Positions 31,039-40,262 of a stretch of DNA of 64,000 bases are shown in pieces. Origin of the DNA: Saccharomycopsis phalli (lineage: Eukaryota; Ascomycota; Saccharomycetes; Ascoideales; Saccharomycopsidaceae); NCBI GenBank assembly GCA_020342235.1, contig CP073214.1, positions 186,001 through 250,000 of the forward strand. Reading direction: 5' to 3'. Each line of letters starts with the position of its first letter. The stretch's first letter is position 1. The notes beneath the pieces were generated by a model. That model was given only the letters and a program-made list of their open reading frames with translations, ran no database searches and had not been told where the DNA came from. The translations under genes and the position numbers were made by a program.

Positions 31039-31605
31039 ATACTTACCTTGAGAGGTCATTGGGGATCATGAAGCTCATATGACCATATGATTTTGTTTAC
31101 ATTGCACCTCGTATCAATTTCACGTGTCGTTTCTCTTTGAGGACGGACTCTCATAATTTTTGATTTTATATTCTTTTTCTAAAGTCGGTAGAATACGGCT
31201 TTGAAGTACAATATTTTATATTTTTGGAAGCTTGGGTAAGGTTACGCGAGTTTTTGAAAGTATGAATTATATTCGTGTAGTTTGATCTGGGTAAATTGAC
31301 GAGTGTAGTACTAATAAAGGGAAATGCGATGGTTGTCGTTTAGTTAGGTGTGCATTCAGATGATTAGTAATCTTCAGGGGTACGTTTGTATCGGGTGTAG
31401 GTATGTTTTAGGAGATCGTCTTAGTGTTATGAGACAATGCTGGCTTGAAATTCGTTGTTCTAAGAGAATGTCAAAGGGCGTCACGGGTTTCATCGGAGCA
31501 TTTTTATTGTCAGTGACGTACGGAAATGGGTAGCATCTAGTTCCTTGCAGATATGTTGAGCTTATACCAGTCAGATGTAACAATTTGCAGTCTAAAAGAC
31601 TGAAG
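31039..31605 (+). ncRNA. SNR19: U1 spliceosomal snRNA (snR19 type); 3' end approximate
   Basis: The RNA begins ATACTTACCTTGAGAGGTC, the U1 5' end that pairs with 5' splice sites (GTAAGT). Stem-loop I follows: GGTCAT (31054-31059) pairs with ATGACC (31079-31084), and its loop holds GATCATGAAG, the U1-70K (Snp1) site. Stem-loop II carries ATTGCACCTC (31101-31110), close to the human U1A loop ATTGCACTCC. Yeast U1 is long, and the middle is not recognisable by eye. I place the end at a CAGTCT/AGACTG hairpin (31588-31602) preceded by the Sm-like AACAATTTG. This gives ~567 nt, near the 568 of S. cerevisiae. Other Sm-like runs (for example AATTTTTGA near 31155 and TATTTTTGG near 31220) leave the 3' end uncertain. 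A TATA box and repeat array lie upstream. It is on the same strand as KAR9. Confidence 0.9.
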
Positions 31606-32464
31606 ATGTTTGAGTCATTTATTAGTCCAAAATATTGTACCTAACCCATGACGTAGTATAACACCACTCAGCACGTGAGGGTGTTTGAGAAAATGGCGCC
31701 GTTTGGCATTCTTTCTGGAAACGGACTTGTTGCGTTGTAACATTGTGGTGGAAGCAAATTATTATGTTCCTTCGGCAGTTGAAAGGGCATAAGCGCAGTT
31801 ATGCCGTTTGGAAAGATGCAAGAAGGATTGTAACATGTTGCAAGTAGAAGGACAAGAACGCGTTTCCGAATTGTCTTCAGTATAATGACTAAACATTTCA
31901 AAAGGGGCGCCACGGTACAACGTGGAAGTAGTAACCAAATAATGTGCAATGTTAAAGTAGTCTACGCAAGCAAGACTATGGGAAAGTTGCTGGAATTTAG
32001 GATTAGCAGCTGACTTTTCAAGTTTGCTATGCATATTCTCATTGGTGGACGGAACGCTGGGGTGCTGGATTGACGTAACAAGAATAATACGGGACTTTGT
32101 TTGCGGCCCGGAATTAAAGTTACGGCCCAAAAAAACACCTCTATTGGCTCTCAGGAGAACATAAGCACCGAGGTTTTCGGATTCGGTGCAACACGTATCT
32201 TTACATTAACGTGCCTGCGTTCTCCGGCATATTGTTGCGCAGCACTCAATCCAGTTTCATGGTGGTGTTGCAACAATTGACAGGTGCGAGATATATATAA
32301 GGTACCATTCGCAGTCAGTCTACCGCATAACAATTTAGCGAAGTTTTGTGCAACTTTAAGATTATACTTCACTACTTGAACTGATCACATACTGTTATTA
32401 TATCCAGTATTGACTTAATAGGGGGTCAAACACATTAATATTACATCATAGATCGACGTTGAAC
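31606..32464. other. Intergenic region between U1 and the cysteine-rich gene
   Basis: 859 bp. No gene is supported; overlapping minus-strand open frames (up to 122 codons) show no family features. A TATATATAA box (near 32291-32299) probably serves the cysteine-rich gene. Other small RNAs could be present but none was recognised. Confidence 0.4.
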
Positions 32465-32626
32465 ATGGGTTATAGCGACCGGGACTTTGGATACGATTGC
32501 AACGATCCAAGCATAGTTTATTGGTGTTGTTGTCATTGCAGAACAAAGAATCCAGACTTTTACAATGTGTGTACTTGTTGTTTGAAGGAGAATTGCAAAA
32601 AGTGCAACTACCCCTGGGTGGATTGA
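32465..32626 (+). CDS. Cysteine-rich, putative zinc-binding mini-protein (53 aa)
   Basis: An ATG-started frame of 53 residues with ten cysteines and one histidine in a regular layout: YWCCCHCRTKNPDFYNVCTC, then CLKENCKKCNYPWVD at the end. The pattern W-C-C-C-x-C, a ~10-residue spacer with Asn, C-x-C-C, then C-x2-C is like short fungal zinc-ribbon or treble-clef peptides that bind two metal ions. No signal peptide or membrane segment is present, so a cytosolic or nuclear location is likely. A TATATATAA element about 170 bp upstream and the isolated position support an independent gene. Function is unknown. Ten cysteines in 53 codons is unlikely by chance. Confidence 0.6.
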   Translation: MGYSDRDFGYDCNDPSIVYWCCCHCRTKNPDFYNVCTCCLKENCKKCNYPWVD

Positions 32627-33336
32627 TTAGAGAATGCAGATCTACTAATTTTTAATGACCCACTTGATCCACAGGATTGATTTACTATATTATAAATGTT
32701 TTATGCTCATTGTTAGATTGTTTTTTTGTTATCATTTCACTTCTTTGGTTTTGGTGGTTGGAATGCTATATGCCTGAATATCCTACTGCTTGGACACCCT
32801 TTTTCTTTGTTTAGTAAAAAAATATAAATGTATACAAATTATGTTCCTTACAATTGTATCATAAATTCCGATCCAATAATTTCTTTGGGTAGTTATTCAT
32901 AACCTTCCACTTCGAATTATACTTCAAACTCTTTCTCCACTGTCTCAGCTTTTTTTATCACACGCGGTGCTGGCTGACTCGTCTTCCTCGTTACGGTTCG
33001 CACAATCGAAACCCTTACCAGGAGTTAATCGGCAACTAGCTAATGGAAACAGCTTATAAAGTCTTACATTGATTGCCAGCCAATTATCTTCCATTTTCCT
33101 TAATTCTAGTTTCTTGCAGCCTGCAAGCTAATGAATTACCAACTGGTTTTCCGCTACCTTGGCACTAGTGAACTTAAACAGTCCCTTGTTTGAATGAAAT
33201 GTGTACACAGGTGTATGTCCCATACCGCAAAATCGGCACAACTTACATTTATTGCCTCACAAGGGAGTGTATATAGATCGATAGATAAAATTCCCCAGCA
33301 TTAAATTATCTGGCATCCATCTAGCTGCATACCTAG
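32627..33336. other. Intergenic region between the cysteine-rich gene and GUD1
   Basis: 710 bp of AT-rich sequence holding the 3' flanks of two convergent genes. No gene or motif is supported. Confidence 0.4.
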
Positions 33337-34920
33337 CTAAGCGAGCTTGTTTAGCACGCACCGACCATTCACCCAAACTTTAATAGTATTCCGGTCATCG
33401 CCGCCAAACAACCATTTGGCAATCAAGTCTTCAAATTTCAACTTGTCCAGATGATCAAAACCACCATCACTAGCCAAGCTGCTATTGTCCTTGCCAAAAT
33501 CCTCCAGTAGCATCGCGCGCTGTGACTCAATGTCTTGAGCCTTGTCCAGGCTGGAAGCTTGATCATACTTCTTTCTTTGCATCAAGTAATTCGGCAACTG
33601 CCAGTCAAACACATCTACCTGAGAGTCATGCGACCTAAGGTCAATCAACTGAGCTTCCCATTTCTTGCCGACTTGAAAGTCTCCAACCAAAGACTCCAAA
33701 TCCAAGCACTTTGCACCGCCCACTGTCCCAAGATACAAAACATCCAACACCGACAATTTATCTTCATCTCGCTTGCTATCCATTGCCAAGTGCCGAGATA
33801 CCAACAAAGCCTGTCTGGCGCTCGACAATATCGAGGGCGAAAAACCTCCCGACATATCGGTTCCAAGTCCCACTTTGACACCTGAGTCCAACAACCATCT
33901 TACCTTAGTCTCTCCGGACGTCAATGAGGAGTTTGAGATTGGGCAATGTGAGACACCCGCGTCTTTCTTTTTTATAACGTCCTTTTCGTGTTCTGTCAAA
34001 TGAACTCCGTGCGCCAACACAGTCTTTTTAGACAAGAGGTTGAACCCCTCATAAACACTGGTATAGTCTTTTGAATCTGGGAATAGCTCAGCGACCCATT
34101 CAATTTCTTTCTTGTTCTCGGACACGTGGGTCTGAACATGTAGATTATGCTTCTCTCTAAAATCCCCCAACCATTGTAACGATTCTGCGGAACAAGAAGG
34201 TGCAAATCTAGGAGTCAATGTAGTTAAAATAACCGGTTGCGAGTGTTCAATGTGTTGGTCTTTTAAAGTTTGCTTTTGGACATCCTCGAGCCTGTTGATG
34301 TGTTCATTCACCCTGAATGTGTTTTTCTTTAATTCCTCAACTGTCTCGATGTAAAAGTCCGGAGAGTTTGCATCCATGCAAACACGGCCGATTAACGCAC
34401 GCTGACCTTTATTAAAGCAAATATTGGCAAGTAGATTGGTTGCCTCTGGGTGAATTGTCGCGAAATAAGAAGCAGTGGTAGTACCATTGAACAATGTGCG
34501 CTCAACCACGCGTGAGTATATATTTTCAGCCTTGGCAATGTCCAGAAACGATGACTCAAGTGGGAAGGTGTAGGTATTTAGCCAGTCAAGAAGAGTAGTA
34601 TTGCCAAAGATCCCGGCATTTGGGTATTGTGGTGCATGTATATGAGTATCAATAAACCCTGGGAAAAAAAATTGATAAGGGCTGGAGCTTATATCAACAA
34701 TGTCTACTTGCGACTTATCGAGCTTGTTCTTGGCTAACAATGCCAGCGGCGATTTGCAATTTTTTTCAAAATCAACAATGATCCCGTCGCTGTCAACCAA
34801 AACTCCGCAGGTAGGAAATGCCTCAAGTTGTCCTAAAATAGGAGTATGGGCCACGGTTCCAAAATAAATGGCTGGCCTTGTCAGCACTAGGGCCTTTGAG
34901 TAGTTTTCGACTTGCACCAT
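33337..34920 (-). CDS. GUD1: Guanine deaminase
   Basis: The protein has 527 residues, in the amidohydrolase superfamily. Metal ligands are visible in order: HxH at 93-95 (PGFIDTHIHAPQYP), the HVSENKKEIEW segment with its His, LAHGVHLTEHE with its His, and the GTDMSGG Asp. The PNxG-type substrate-loop sequence (PQYPNAGIFG) follows HxH, as in guanine deaminases. The enzyme converts guanine to xanthine and ammonia in cytosolic purine salvage and catabolism. Start at ATG 34920. Upstream, at 35100-35119, is a GC-rich palindrome containing CGG-N6-CCG, the spacing used by UaY/Ppr1-type zinc-cluster regulators. This suggests purine-responsive control, which is an inference. Confidence 0.95.
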   Translation of the reverse strand: MVQVENYSKALVLTRPAIYFGTVAHTPILGQLEAFPTCGVLVDSDGIIVDFEKNCKSPLALLAKNKLDKSQVDIVDISSSPYQFFFPGFIDTHIHAPQYPNAGIFGNTTLLDWLNTYTFPLESSFLDIAKAENIYSRVVERTLFNGTTTASYFATIHPEATNLLANICFNKGQRALIGRVCMDANSPDFYIETVEELKKNTFRVNEHINRLEDVQKQTLKDQHIEHSQPVILTTLTPRFAPSCSAESLQWLGDFREKHNLHVQTHVSENKKEIEWVAELFPDSKDYTSVYEGFNLLSKKTVLAHGVHLTEHEKDVIKKKDAGVSHCPISNSSLTSGETKVRWLLDSGVKVGLGTDMSGGFSPSILSSARQALLVSRHLAMDSKRDEDKLSVLDVLYLGTVGGAKCLDLESLVGDFQVGKKWEAQLIDLRSHDSQVDVFDWQLPNYLMQRKKYDQASSLDKAQDIESQRAMLLEDFGKDNSSLASDGGFDHLDKLKFEDLIAKWLFGGDDRNTIKVWVNGRCVLNKLA

Positions 34921-35099
34921 TTTTTAGACTGACAATGGCTAGCAGAATCCAAATTCACAATCCTGATATCAGTTGTACTTTATATAAATAGAAAAGTTTT
35001 GGCGTTAACAGTATTATTATCTATGACAGGTAAATTAAATTTGATAAACACCGTTTGTTCATGAGGTGGGGGATGTCTTTTATGACTGCTTGCCTATGC

Positions 35100-35119
35100 T
35101 CCGCGGCTCGTGCCGCGGA
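35100..35119. promoter_or_regulatory. GC-rich palindrome with CGG-N6-CCG upstream of GUD1
   Basis: A perfect 8-bp inverted repeat (TCCGCGGC / GCCGCGGA) around TCGT. Inside it is CGGCTCGTGCCG (35104-35115), i.e. CGG-N6-CCG. A second, CGG-N5-CCG, lies at 35148-35158. It stands out from AT-rich surroundings about 185 bp upstream of the GUD1 ATG. Confidence 0.55.
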
Positions 35120-35562
35120 CTGTTTAGATAGGCATGTATTTTCCCTACGGTAAGGCCGGAAGTTTATGCTGGGAAAGGCGGCACCAACGCAGTCAATTTT
35201 CCTGTCCAGTGGCTTTGGCCACATTAATTATCGCGGGATAATATGGGAATTCAGGTTGACGCACAATTTAGTGGATTTGCAAGAAATATTATACTTAGCT
35301 TGTAACAGGAATTAGCACCAACACTCGATCTGAACAGTACCAGATTCATCTGCATATGAACATATGCAGCACTAGCAATGTTACAGGATTTGCAAAAATA
35401 CACGGACTTATAAAAAAAATTTGTAACCGTTGGTAGCCTCTCAATTACTTTATGAATGACAGTGTTATATAGCCCGAGACCCTTTGGGATGCAGCGTTGT
35501 ACAGGGCACATAACATGTTTGTTTTTCGTATCATACAGTTGGCCTGAAATAAGAGGTGCCCA
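35120..35562. other. Rest of the GUD1/GPI16 divergent promoter
   Basis: The 642-bp intergenic region between the two starts holds the palindrome above and otherwise AT-rich sequence. No gene is supported. Confidence 0.4.
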
Positions 35563-37380
35563 ATGATATTGCAACTCATATGGTGTCTATATATTACTAT
35601 TGGGGTTAAAGCCCATTATAATGAGGAATTAATTTTGACACCATTGCCTAATGGTCATTTGCATACTAATTTCAAATTCAGCATCGACTCTGCTCCGTTT
35701 CTAAATAGTGAGGCAAACAGCTCAATAATAAGCAACTTTAATATTTTTCCCAATTCATTGACAAACATTGTCACAAAGACAAATACCGTGAATTTGAGCA
35801 TTCGATTCACTAGTGGTTATTGGAACTCTGATGCTTGGGGCGCTTTGGCTAATAATGGATTCACCAGCGGTGGGAATGGACTCGAACTATGGGCGCAAAC
35901 CAAAGCCCAATCCAAGGAAGAGGCACTTGAGAATTGGAAATTTCTAGTGAATTCCTTGTCTGGTCTTTTCTGCGCAAGTTTGAATTTCGTTGATGAAAGT
36001 ATCACTGCTTTTCCTGTATATTCTTTCTCCACGCTGCCTGCCTCCAATGGCACTTATTTGTTGAGAGCCGCGCTTCCGAGAGAGCCTATTTGCACGGAGA
36101 ACTTGACTCCTATAATAAAAATGCTTCCTACCAAGGGGAGAGCCGGTGTTTCTAGTTTGTTGGATGGCCACAAATTGTTTGATTCTAAATTTGTTTCTAC
36201 TTCCATTGACATTGTCAGAAACCAATTAAATGACACTCACAGCTACCGATCTCTCTCTATAGAGCTAAACAATGCCTTTGATATTCCAACCAGCTTGAAT
36301 AAAATTAAAAGGCCATTGCCTAAGCCTATTCCTGGAGAAGAGCTACAATGCGACTTTAACAAGTTTTATGACTCATACCACTGTTTTCCTTCTAACGATT
36401 ACTTGGATGAGCTCAAATTTGACCTTGACAAAATATTTGGCCGGAAGGCAAAGATAAACAAACAAATTGGTACTAGTCGAATTTGTTCTCGATTAAAGGC
36501 TGCAGATGACTGGCATGTTATTGGTGAAAAATCGTCAATTGAGAAGGAAACGGGACATTTACTTTTTGCAAATGTCGATTTAGCTGAGGACGGATGTTAC
36601 TATCTTGAGAACAATCCAAGCAAGAAGGATGAGTTTGACATGAAGTTCACATTAAAGTCGTCGTATAATAATATAACATTAGATGCATCAGAAAGACCTG
36701 ATATATACGTGACGCGGTCTCTTACAGGATATGAGTTAGACAAAGGTGGGTTTAGAGTGGTCTTCAAGAACCCTACAGACAAGAATATTGACTTGGTGCT
36801 TTTCGAGACCTTGCCTTGGTATTTAAGGATTTACTTATCATCATTACATGTGACTCACAAGCTGGCAAAACAGAATGAAGAGTTTGTTGAATACAAACAA
36901 GATCAATTGGTGAGAAACTTTAGCTATTCTACTGCTAGTGACAGAAAAAGACCCTCGGTTCTTGAGTTTCTCTTGATGATACCGCAACACTCGATCGTCA
37001 CGCTTACGTATCAGTTTGATAAGTCTCTTCTTTTGTACAGCGAATATCCACCTGATGCTAACCATGGCTTTGAACTTGAACCAGCAGTAATAACGTTGAT
37101 TGACTCGGATTCGCGTCCATACTATGCGTTGAGAACTGCCACATTATTGCTCTCCTTGCCGACCCCTGACTTTTCCATGCCTTATAATGTCATTATCTTG
37201 ACGTCTACGATAATGGCCCTTGTGTTTGGTACCATGTTCAATCTATTGGTGAAGCGTGTAATTAGCGAAGAAGATTATGAAAAATTACGGACTGAGTTGC
37301 CACAAAAGAACCTTAAATACTTTGTTAATATGATCAAGAGTAAGGTTATCGGGCAGAAAAAGGTGATAAAATCAGATTAG
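35563..37380 (+). CDS. GPI16: GPI transamidase subunit Gpi16 (PIG-T)
   Basis: The protein has 605 residues, near the 610 of S. cerevisiae. It has a signal peptide (1-17, MILQLIWCLYITIGVKA), a large lumenal domain with family landmarks (FTSGYWNSDAWG, GLELWAQTK, RAALPREPICTENLTP) and several N-glycosylation sequons. One membrane helix lies near the end (about 545-570, NVIILTSTIMALVFGTMFNLL), with a short basic cytosolic tail. Gpi16 is disulphide-linked to the catalytic Gpi8 in the ER transamidase that attaches GPI anchors. The window also codes a likely client, the tiny GPI protein at 14.1 kb. Its stop is 11 bp from the stop of the convergent phosphatase gene. Confidence 0.95.
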   Translation: MILQLIWCLYITIGVKAHYNEELILTPLPNGHLHTNFKFSIDSAPFLNSEANSSIISNFNIFPNSLTNIVTKTNTVNLSIRFTSGYWNSDAWGALANNGFTSGGNGLELWAQTKAQSKEEALENWKFLVNSLSGLFCASLNFVDESITAFPVYSFSTLPASNGTYLLRAALPREPICTENLTPIIKMLPTKGRAGVSSLLDGHKLFDSKFVSTSIDIVRNQLNDTHSYRSLSIELNNAFDIPTSLNKIKRPLPKPIPGEELQCDFNKFYDSYHCFPSNDYLDELKFDLDKIFGRKAKINKQIGTSRICSRLKAADDWHVIGEKSSIEKETGHLLFANVDLAEDGCYYLENNPSKKDEFDMKFTLKSSYNNITLDASERPDIYVTRSLTGYELDKGGFRVVFKNPTDKNIDLVLFETLPWYLRIYLSSLHVTHKLAKQNEEFVEYKQDQLVRNFSYSTASDRKRPSVLEFLLMIPQHSIVTLTYQFDKSLLLYSEYPPDANHGFELEPAVITLIDSDSRPYYALRTATLLLSLPTPDFSMPYNVIILTSTIMALVFGTMFNLLVKRVISEEDYEKLRTELPQKNLKYFVNMIKSKVIGQKKVIKSD

Positions 37381-37391
37381 ATAATGAATGA

Positions 37392-38339
37392 TTATGCCGA
37401 ACCATCTGTAGCAATTTGGCTGTTTAGCGAAGAGTTTTGGTGCTTTATCTTTTTGCCAAGATATAGTGCGATATGTGATAGCGCCACTACAATTCCAATT
37501 GCTGCCCCTCCAAACACATCGGAGACAAAGTGCCGATTGTCGCAGACTCTTGTAAAGCTTACATAGATGGCTATAATCACCGGGCCAAACGTAACTATAC
37601 ACTTGAAAAATAATCCTTTGGTGAATATGTCGGTGATGTGCTTACCGTAAAATAGAGGAATCATTCTGGCGCTATAAAAGGCCGTCACAACAGCAGCTGA
37701 GAAAATAGCTCAGTGTTAGTAGAGACAGTAGAAGTATAGTATACTTACTAGATGAATGGCCACTAGGAAAGCTCCTAAAACCTTCTCTAATTAGCTGCTT
37801 ATCCGGATTACTACATATTTCGATTGTCGAAAGCGTAGTACCACCAGGGGTTTCAATAAGAACTGGCACACATCGGCTCAACATGTCGGGTCTCGGGAGC
37901 CCACAAATGTTTTTCAATACACATACAATTAACAACTGTGTAGAAATACTGGAAATTAGTGACAAATAAAAGCTGTACAAGTGAGATAATTTCTCTTTTC
38001 TTGACAATGTTCTGTGGGCCACGGTCACAAACAATCCAATGGCTAGCGGAAGTCCCACGGCCAATACCACTAGCACCCATATTCTAATAGTAGTATCTGA
38101 TTCTGGAATATGTTTGTACATTATGGAAATATCAGTGGTTGAAAATTCATGATATTTTGGATCAAGTAGTCTTCCCAACGTAGCAGCCAACACAATCACC
38201 AATCTGACGTTAGACTGCTCGAGAAGCAAATATGAGTTTCTTACATATACCCAACCCAATCAAGTACATTTATAATAAATACATTTACTGTAATATTTCC
38301 GAGAATTTGATCGTCTCCTGTGGTTATTGTGGGATTCAT
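37392..38339 (-). CDS. PAP2-family lipid phosphate phosphatase (Dpp1/Lpp1 type), three exons
   Basis: My model joins 38245-38339, 37749-38203 and 37392-37696 (minus strand) to give 284 residues, close to Dpp1 (289) and Lpp1 (274). All three phosphatase motifs appear, but only after splicing do they share one frame: K129-x6-R136-P137 (KNICGLPRPD), PSGH 178-181, and R233-x5-H239-x3-D243 (TRVCDNRHFVSD). About six hydrophobic segments are present. Such enzymes dephosphorylate diacylglycerol pyrophosphate, phosphatidate and related lipids at vacuole or Golgi membranes. Intron 2 falls just after PSGHSS. The start at 38339 is preferred over an in-frame ATG at 38438, because a Reb1-like CCGGGTTA sequence and the divergent promoter lie between them. 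I leave the symbol open between DPP1 and LPP1. Confidence 0.85.
37697..37748 (-). other. Intron 2 of the lipid phosphatase gene (52 nt)
   Basis: GTAAGT at the 5' end, perfect TACTAAC branch point (37715-37721), and CTCAG acceptor 18 nt past the branch A. It is phase 1, and removal joins PSGHSS to TAVVTAF in frame. Confidence 0.88.
38204..38244 (-). other. Intron 1 of the lipid phosphatase gene (41 nt)
   Basis: GTAAGA donor and GTCAG acceptor with a TCTAAC branch-like sequence about 6 nt before the end. An alternative donor GTATAT six bases upstream (intron 38204-38250) also keeps the frame and would remove two residues. Confidence 0.65.
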
Positions 38340-38457
38340 TTTGGTTTGAGATCCACTGTCATGTTGAGGTGATGCAGACCGTGTCCGGGTTATACACCGC
38401 TTGGGCCAATTGCAGAGAGAGAAAAACCAACTACACATAATACAAGCAAGAGGTAAA

Positions 38458-38700
38458 ATGGTTGCAATTGCTTCTCTTTCGGGCTGGGCATTATTTGGAA
38501 CTGCAGTTAGAGCATTCCAGATTGGATTGAAACAAAGACCTTGGAGTTACAAGCCTTTGGGATATGTGTATTCCGCTGGGTTCTGGACTGGTGTAGGATG
38601 CTTGTTTTATATCGCCAAGGATAAACAAGAGAGACTTATAGAGAAGAGAGTTTCTACGCTATTAGCTGCTAGAGCCGCAAGAGAAACTCAGGAGAAATAG
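38458..38700 (+). CDS. Small two-helix membrane protein, possibly a complex I accessory subunit (80 aa)
   Basis: The ATG at 38458 (context AGGTAAAATGG) gives 80 residues. There are two hydrophobic segments, IASLSGWALFGTAVRAF and LGYVYSAGFWTGVGCLFYI, separated by a short basic loop (QIGLKQRPWSYKP). A charged helical C-terminus follows (KDKQERLIEKRVSTLLAARAARETQEK). Size and layout resemble small fungal accessory subunits of the mitochondrial NADH dehydrogenase membrane arm. CTG-clade yeasts have complex I, unlike S. cerevisiae. I recall the resemblance to NUXM-type subunits only loosely, so the assignment is tentative. It is divergent from the lipid phosphatase gene across a 118-bp spacer carrying a Reb1-like sequence. 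Confidence 0.6.
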   Translation: MVAIASLSGWALFGTAVRAFQIGLKQRPWSYKPLGYVYSAGFWTGVGCLFYIAKDKQERLIEKRVSTLLAARAARETQEK

Positions 38701-38964
38701 GCATGATAGGCCCGTGAAAGGGATATCCAAATTGGGGATGGTGCTGTGTGTTAGTTTTAAGTGAGATATATAATGTGAAATTATATTTATATATTGAATC
38801 CAATTAGATATAGTATATCTAACGCATTTTTTGTGACGAATTTCATGGTAGAACTAGAAACATGGCGGATGGATCAAGGACCGCCTGGTTTTTATTTTTC
38901 CGTGTTTTGAGAATCTTCACTGGTGTAAACGTAAAGTGTTCTTGGGAGCTTGGCTTTTATGTAA

Positions 38965-40119
38965 ATGTCGTTTTTAGAAACTTTACCGCAGGATCTTAAA
39001 GACAAGATTATTGAGGTTATATGTGAGTAGGATAACTGGACTTGTGAGTGTACACTAACGACAGCAATATGTCCCCATTCAGTGGATGCTTTTAATTCAT
39101 TATACTTCCATTGTTTGGAAGAGGTGGATAATAGAAAGAAGAGAAAGGTGACTGAAGAAAAGCCATTGAAAAAAATAACAACGATTGAGCCTAGCTCCGT
39201 TATATTGTGGTTGCCTAAGCTAACTTTCCAGTCTCCGTTGAGAAAGAAGTTGAACTTGGTGTTTCTTGTGGACACTGAAAGCCAGAAGCCTGTTTTAGCA
39301 ATTTGTCTGGACGATTTGAAACCCGAGCTCGTTCTTACTGACTTGACAAATAATGGAATTTATTTAGCACATTTTCTTCCCTCTGCTGGAAAATCTAACC
39401 AGGAGTATCTAATAATGTTTTTCAGACAAGACGGGAACAATGCCAAGGACCCGATATTATTGAATTTTAACCAGGAAGCACTAGTAAAAGACCTTACCAA
39501 GAATGAAATACTAAAGAACGGCGATACTGATTATAAGCGATTGATTATTAGACAAGGAAAAATATGTGGGTTTGATATCAAGGACGAGTTTACCCTGGGA
39601 AACAGTAGCTTCTTTGTTGAAGCCCACAAGGGTTCCAAGGAAGGGATATTATACTTTTTGCGAGACCATATTTTGTTTGGTTTCAAGAAACCGATTATAT
39701 TATATGATCTCAAGGATGTAAAGGCGATTACATATTCGTCCATTACGCGGATTACGTTTAATATTACGCTACTTATAAGGAATGGCGAGGTTGAACAAAA
39801 GGTGGAGTTTAGTATGATTGACCAGAGTGAGTTTAGTAAGATTGACCAGTTTGTAAAGAGCAAGGAGGTGGTGGATAACTCTATGGCGGAAGAATTGAAG
39901 GCCAAGCCATTACACAAGAAAACAGGCGAGACCGAAGAAGCACAGGAAGCACCAACAGCACTAGACGACCATGATAGTGATGATGAAGAGGAGGATGGGA
40001 CGTATCAGATTGGGGCTGAGGAAGACGAAAGCTCCGGAGAAAGCTTTGATGAGGACGACGATGAAGAAGAAGAAGAAGAAGAAGAAGAAGATGAGGACGA
40101 GGACGAGGAGGACTCGTAA
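38965..40119 (+). CDS. RTT106: Histone chaperone Rtt106 (two exons: 38965-39022 and 39065-40119)
   Basis: The main frame lacks an ATG. A first exon coding MSFLETLPQDLKDKIIEVI joins it across a 42-nt intron to give 370 residues. The spliced N-terminus (LPQDLKDKIIEVISICPHSVDAFNSLYFHCL) parallels the S. cerevisiae Rtt106 start (LPESLSRKIGTVVRVLPSSLEIF). The double PH domain follows, with SPLRKKLNLVFLVD, the GTKEGTLYF-like KGSKEGILYFLRDHILFGFKKPI and FSMIDQSEFSKID. The C-terminus is a very acidic tail encoded by a (GAA)n run (40063-40089). Rtt106 deposits H3-H4 with acetylated H3K56 behind replication forks and in silencing. It shares the fold of the Spt16 middle domain, coded earlier in the window. 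The tail is shorter than in S. cerevisiae (455 aa). Confidence 0.94.
39023..39064 (+). other. RTT106 intron (42 nt)
   Basis: GTGAGT donor, CACTAAC branch (39053-39059) and ACAG acceptor, with the branch A 6 nt from the acceptor G. Phase 1. Splicing restores the conserved Rtt106 N-terminus. Confidence 0.88.
40063..40089 (+). repeat. (GAA)9 microsatellite in the RTT106 acidic tail
   Basis: Nine GAA triplets coding a poly-Glu run at the RTT106 C-terminus; likely length-variable. Confidence 0.8.
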
Positions 40120-40262
40120 ATGATACTCAATAAAAAAACAAAAAAACGTTGTGCTATTTTGAGCATTGTAGACATGAGGGTAGTCATATCACTGTACACG
40201 GGCACATAACGTATTGATTGAGGCCTGCGCCTATTTTGCCAATGGACTAATCACAGCGCAGC

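Noticed and set aside
31668-32372. Overlapping minus-strand frames of 73-122 codons between U1 and the cysteine-rich gene
   Set aside because: Three mutually overlapping frames with no domain, signal or good start context. They look like chance in a less AT-rich stretch.
38341-38438. Upstream in-frame ATG (38438) for the lipid phosphatase
   Set aside because: It would place the Reb1-like element and most of the divergent promoter inside the coding region. The extra 33 residues (Cys/Trp then Arg/Ser-rich) do not resemble the family's N-terminus.
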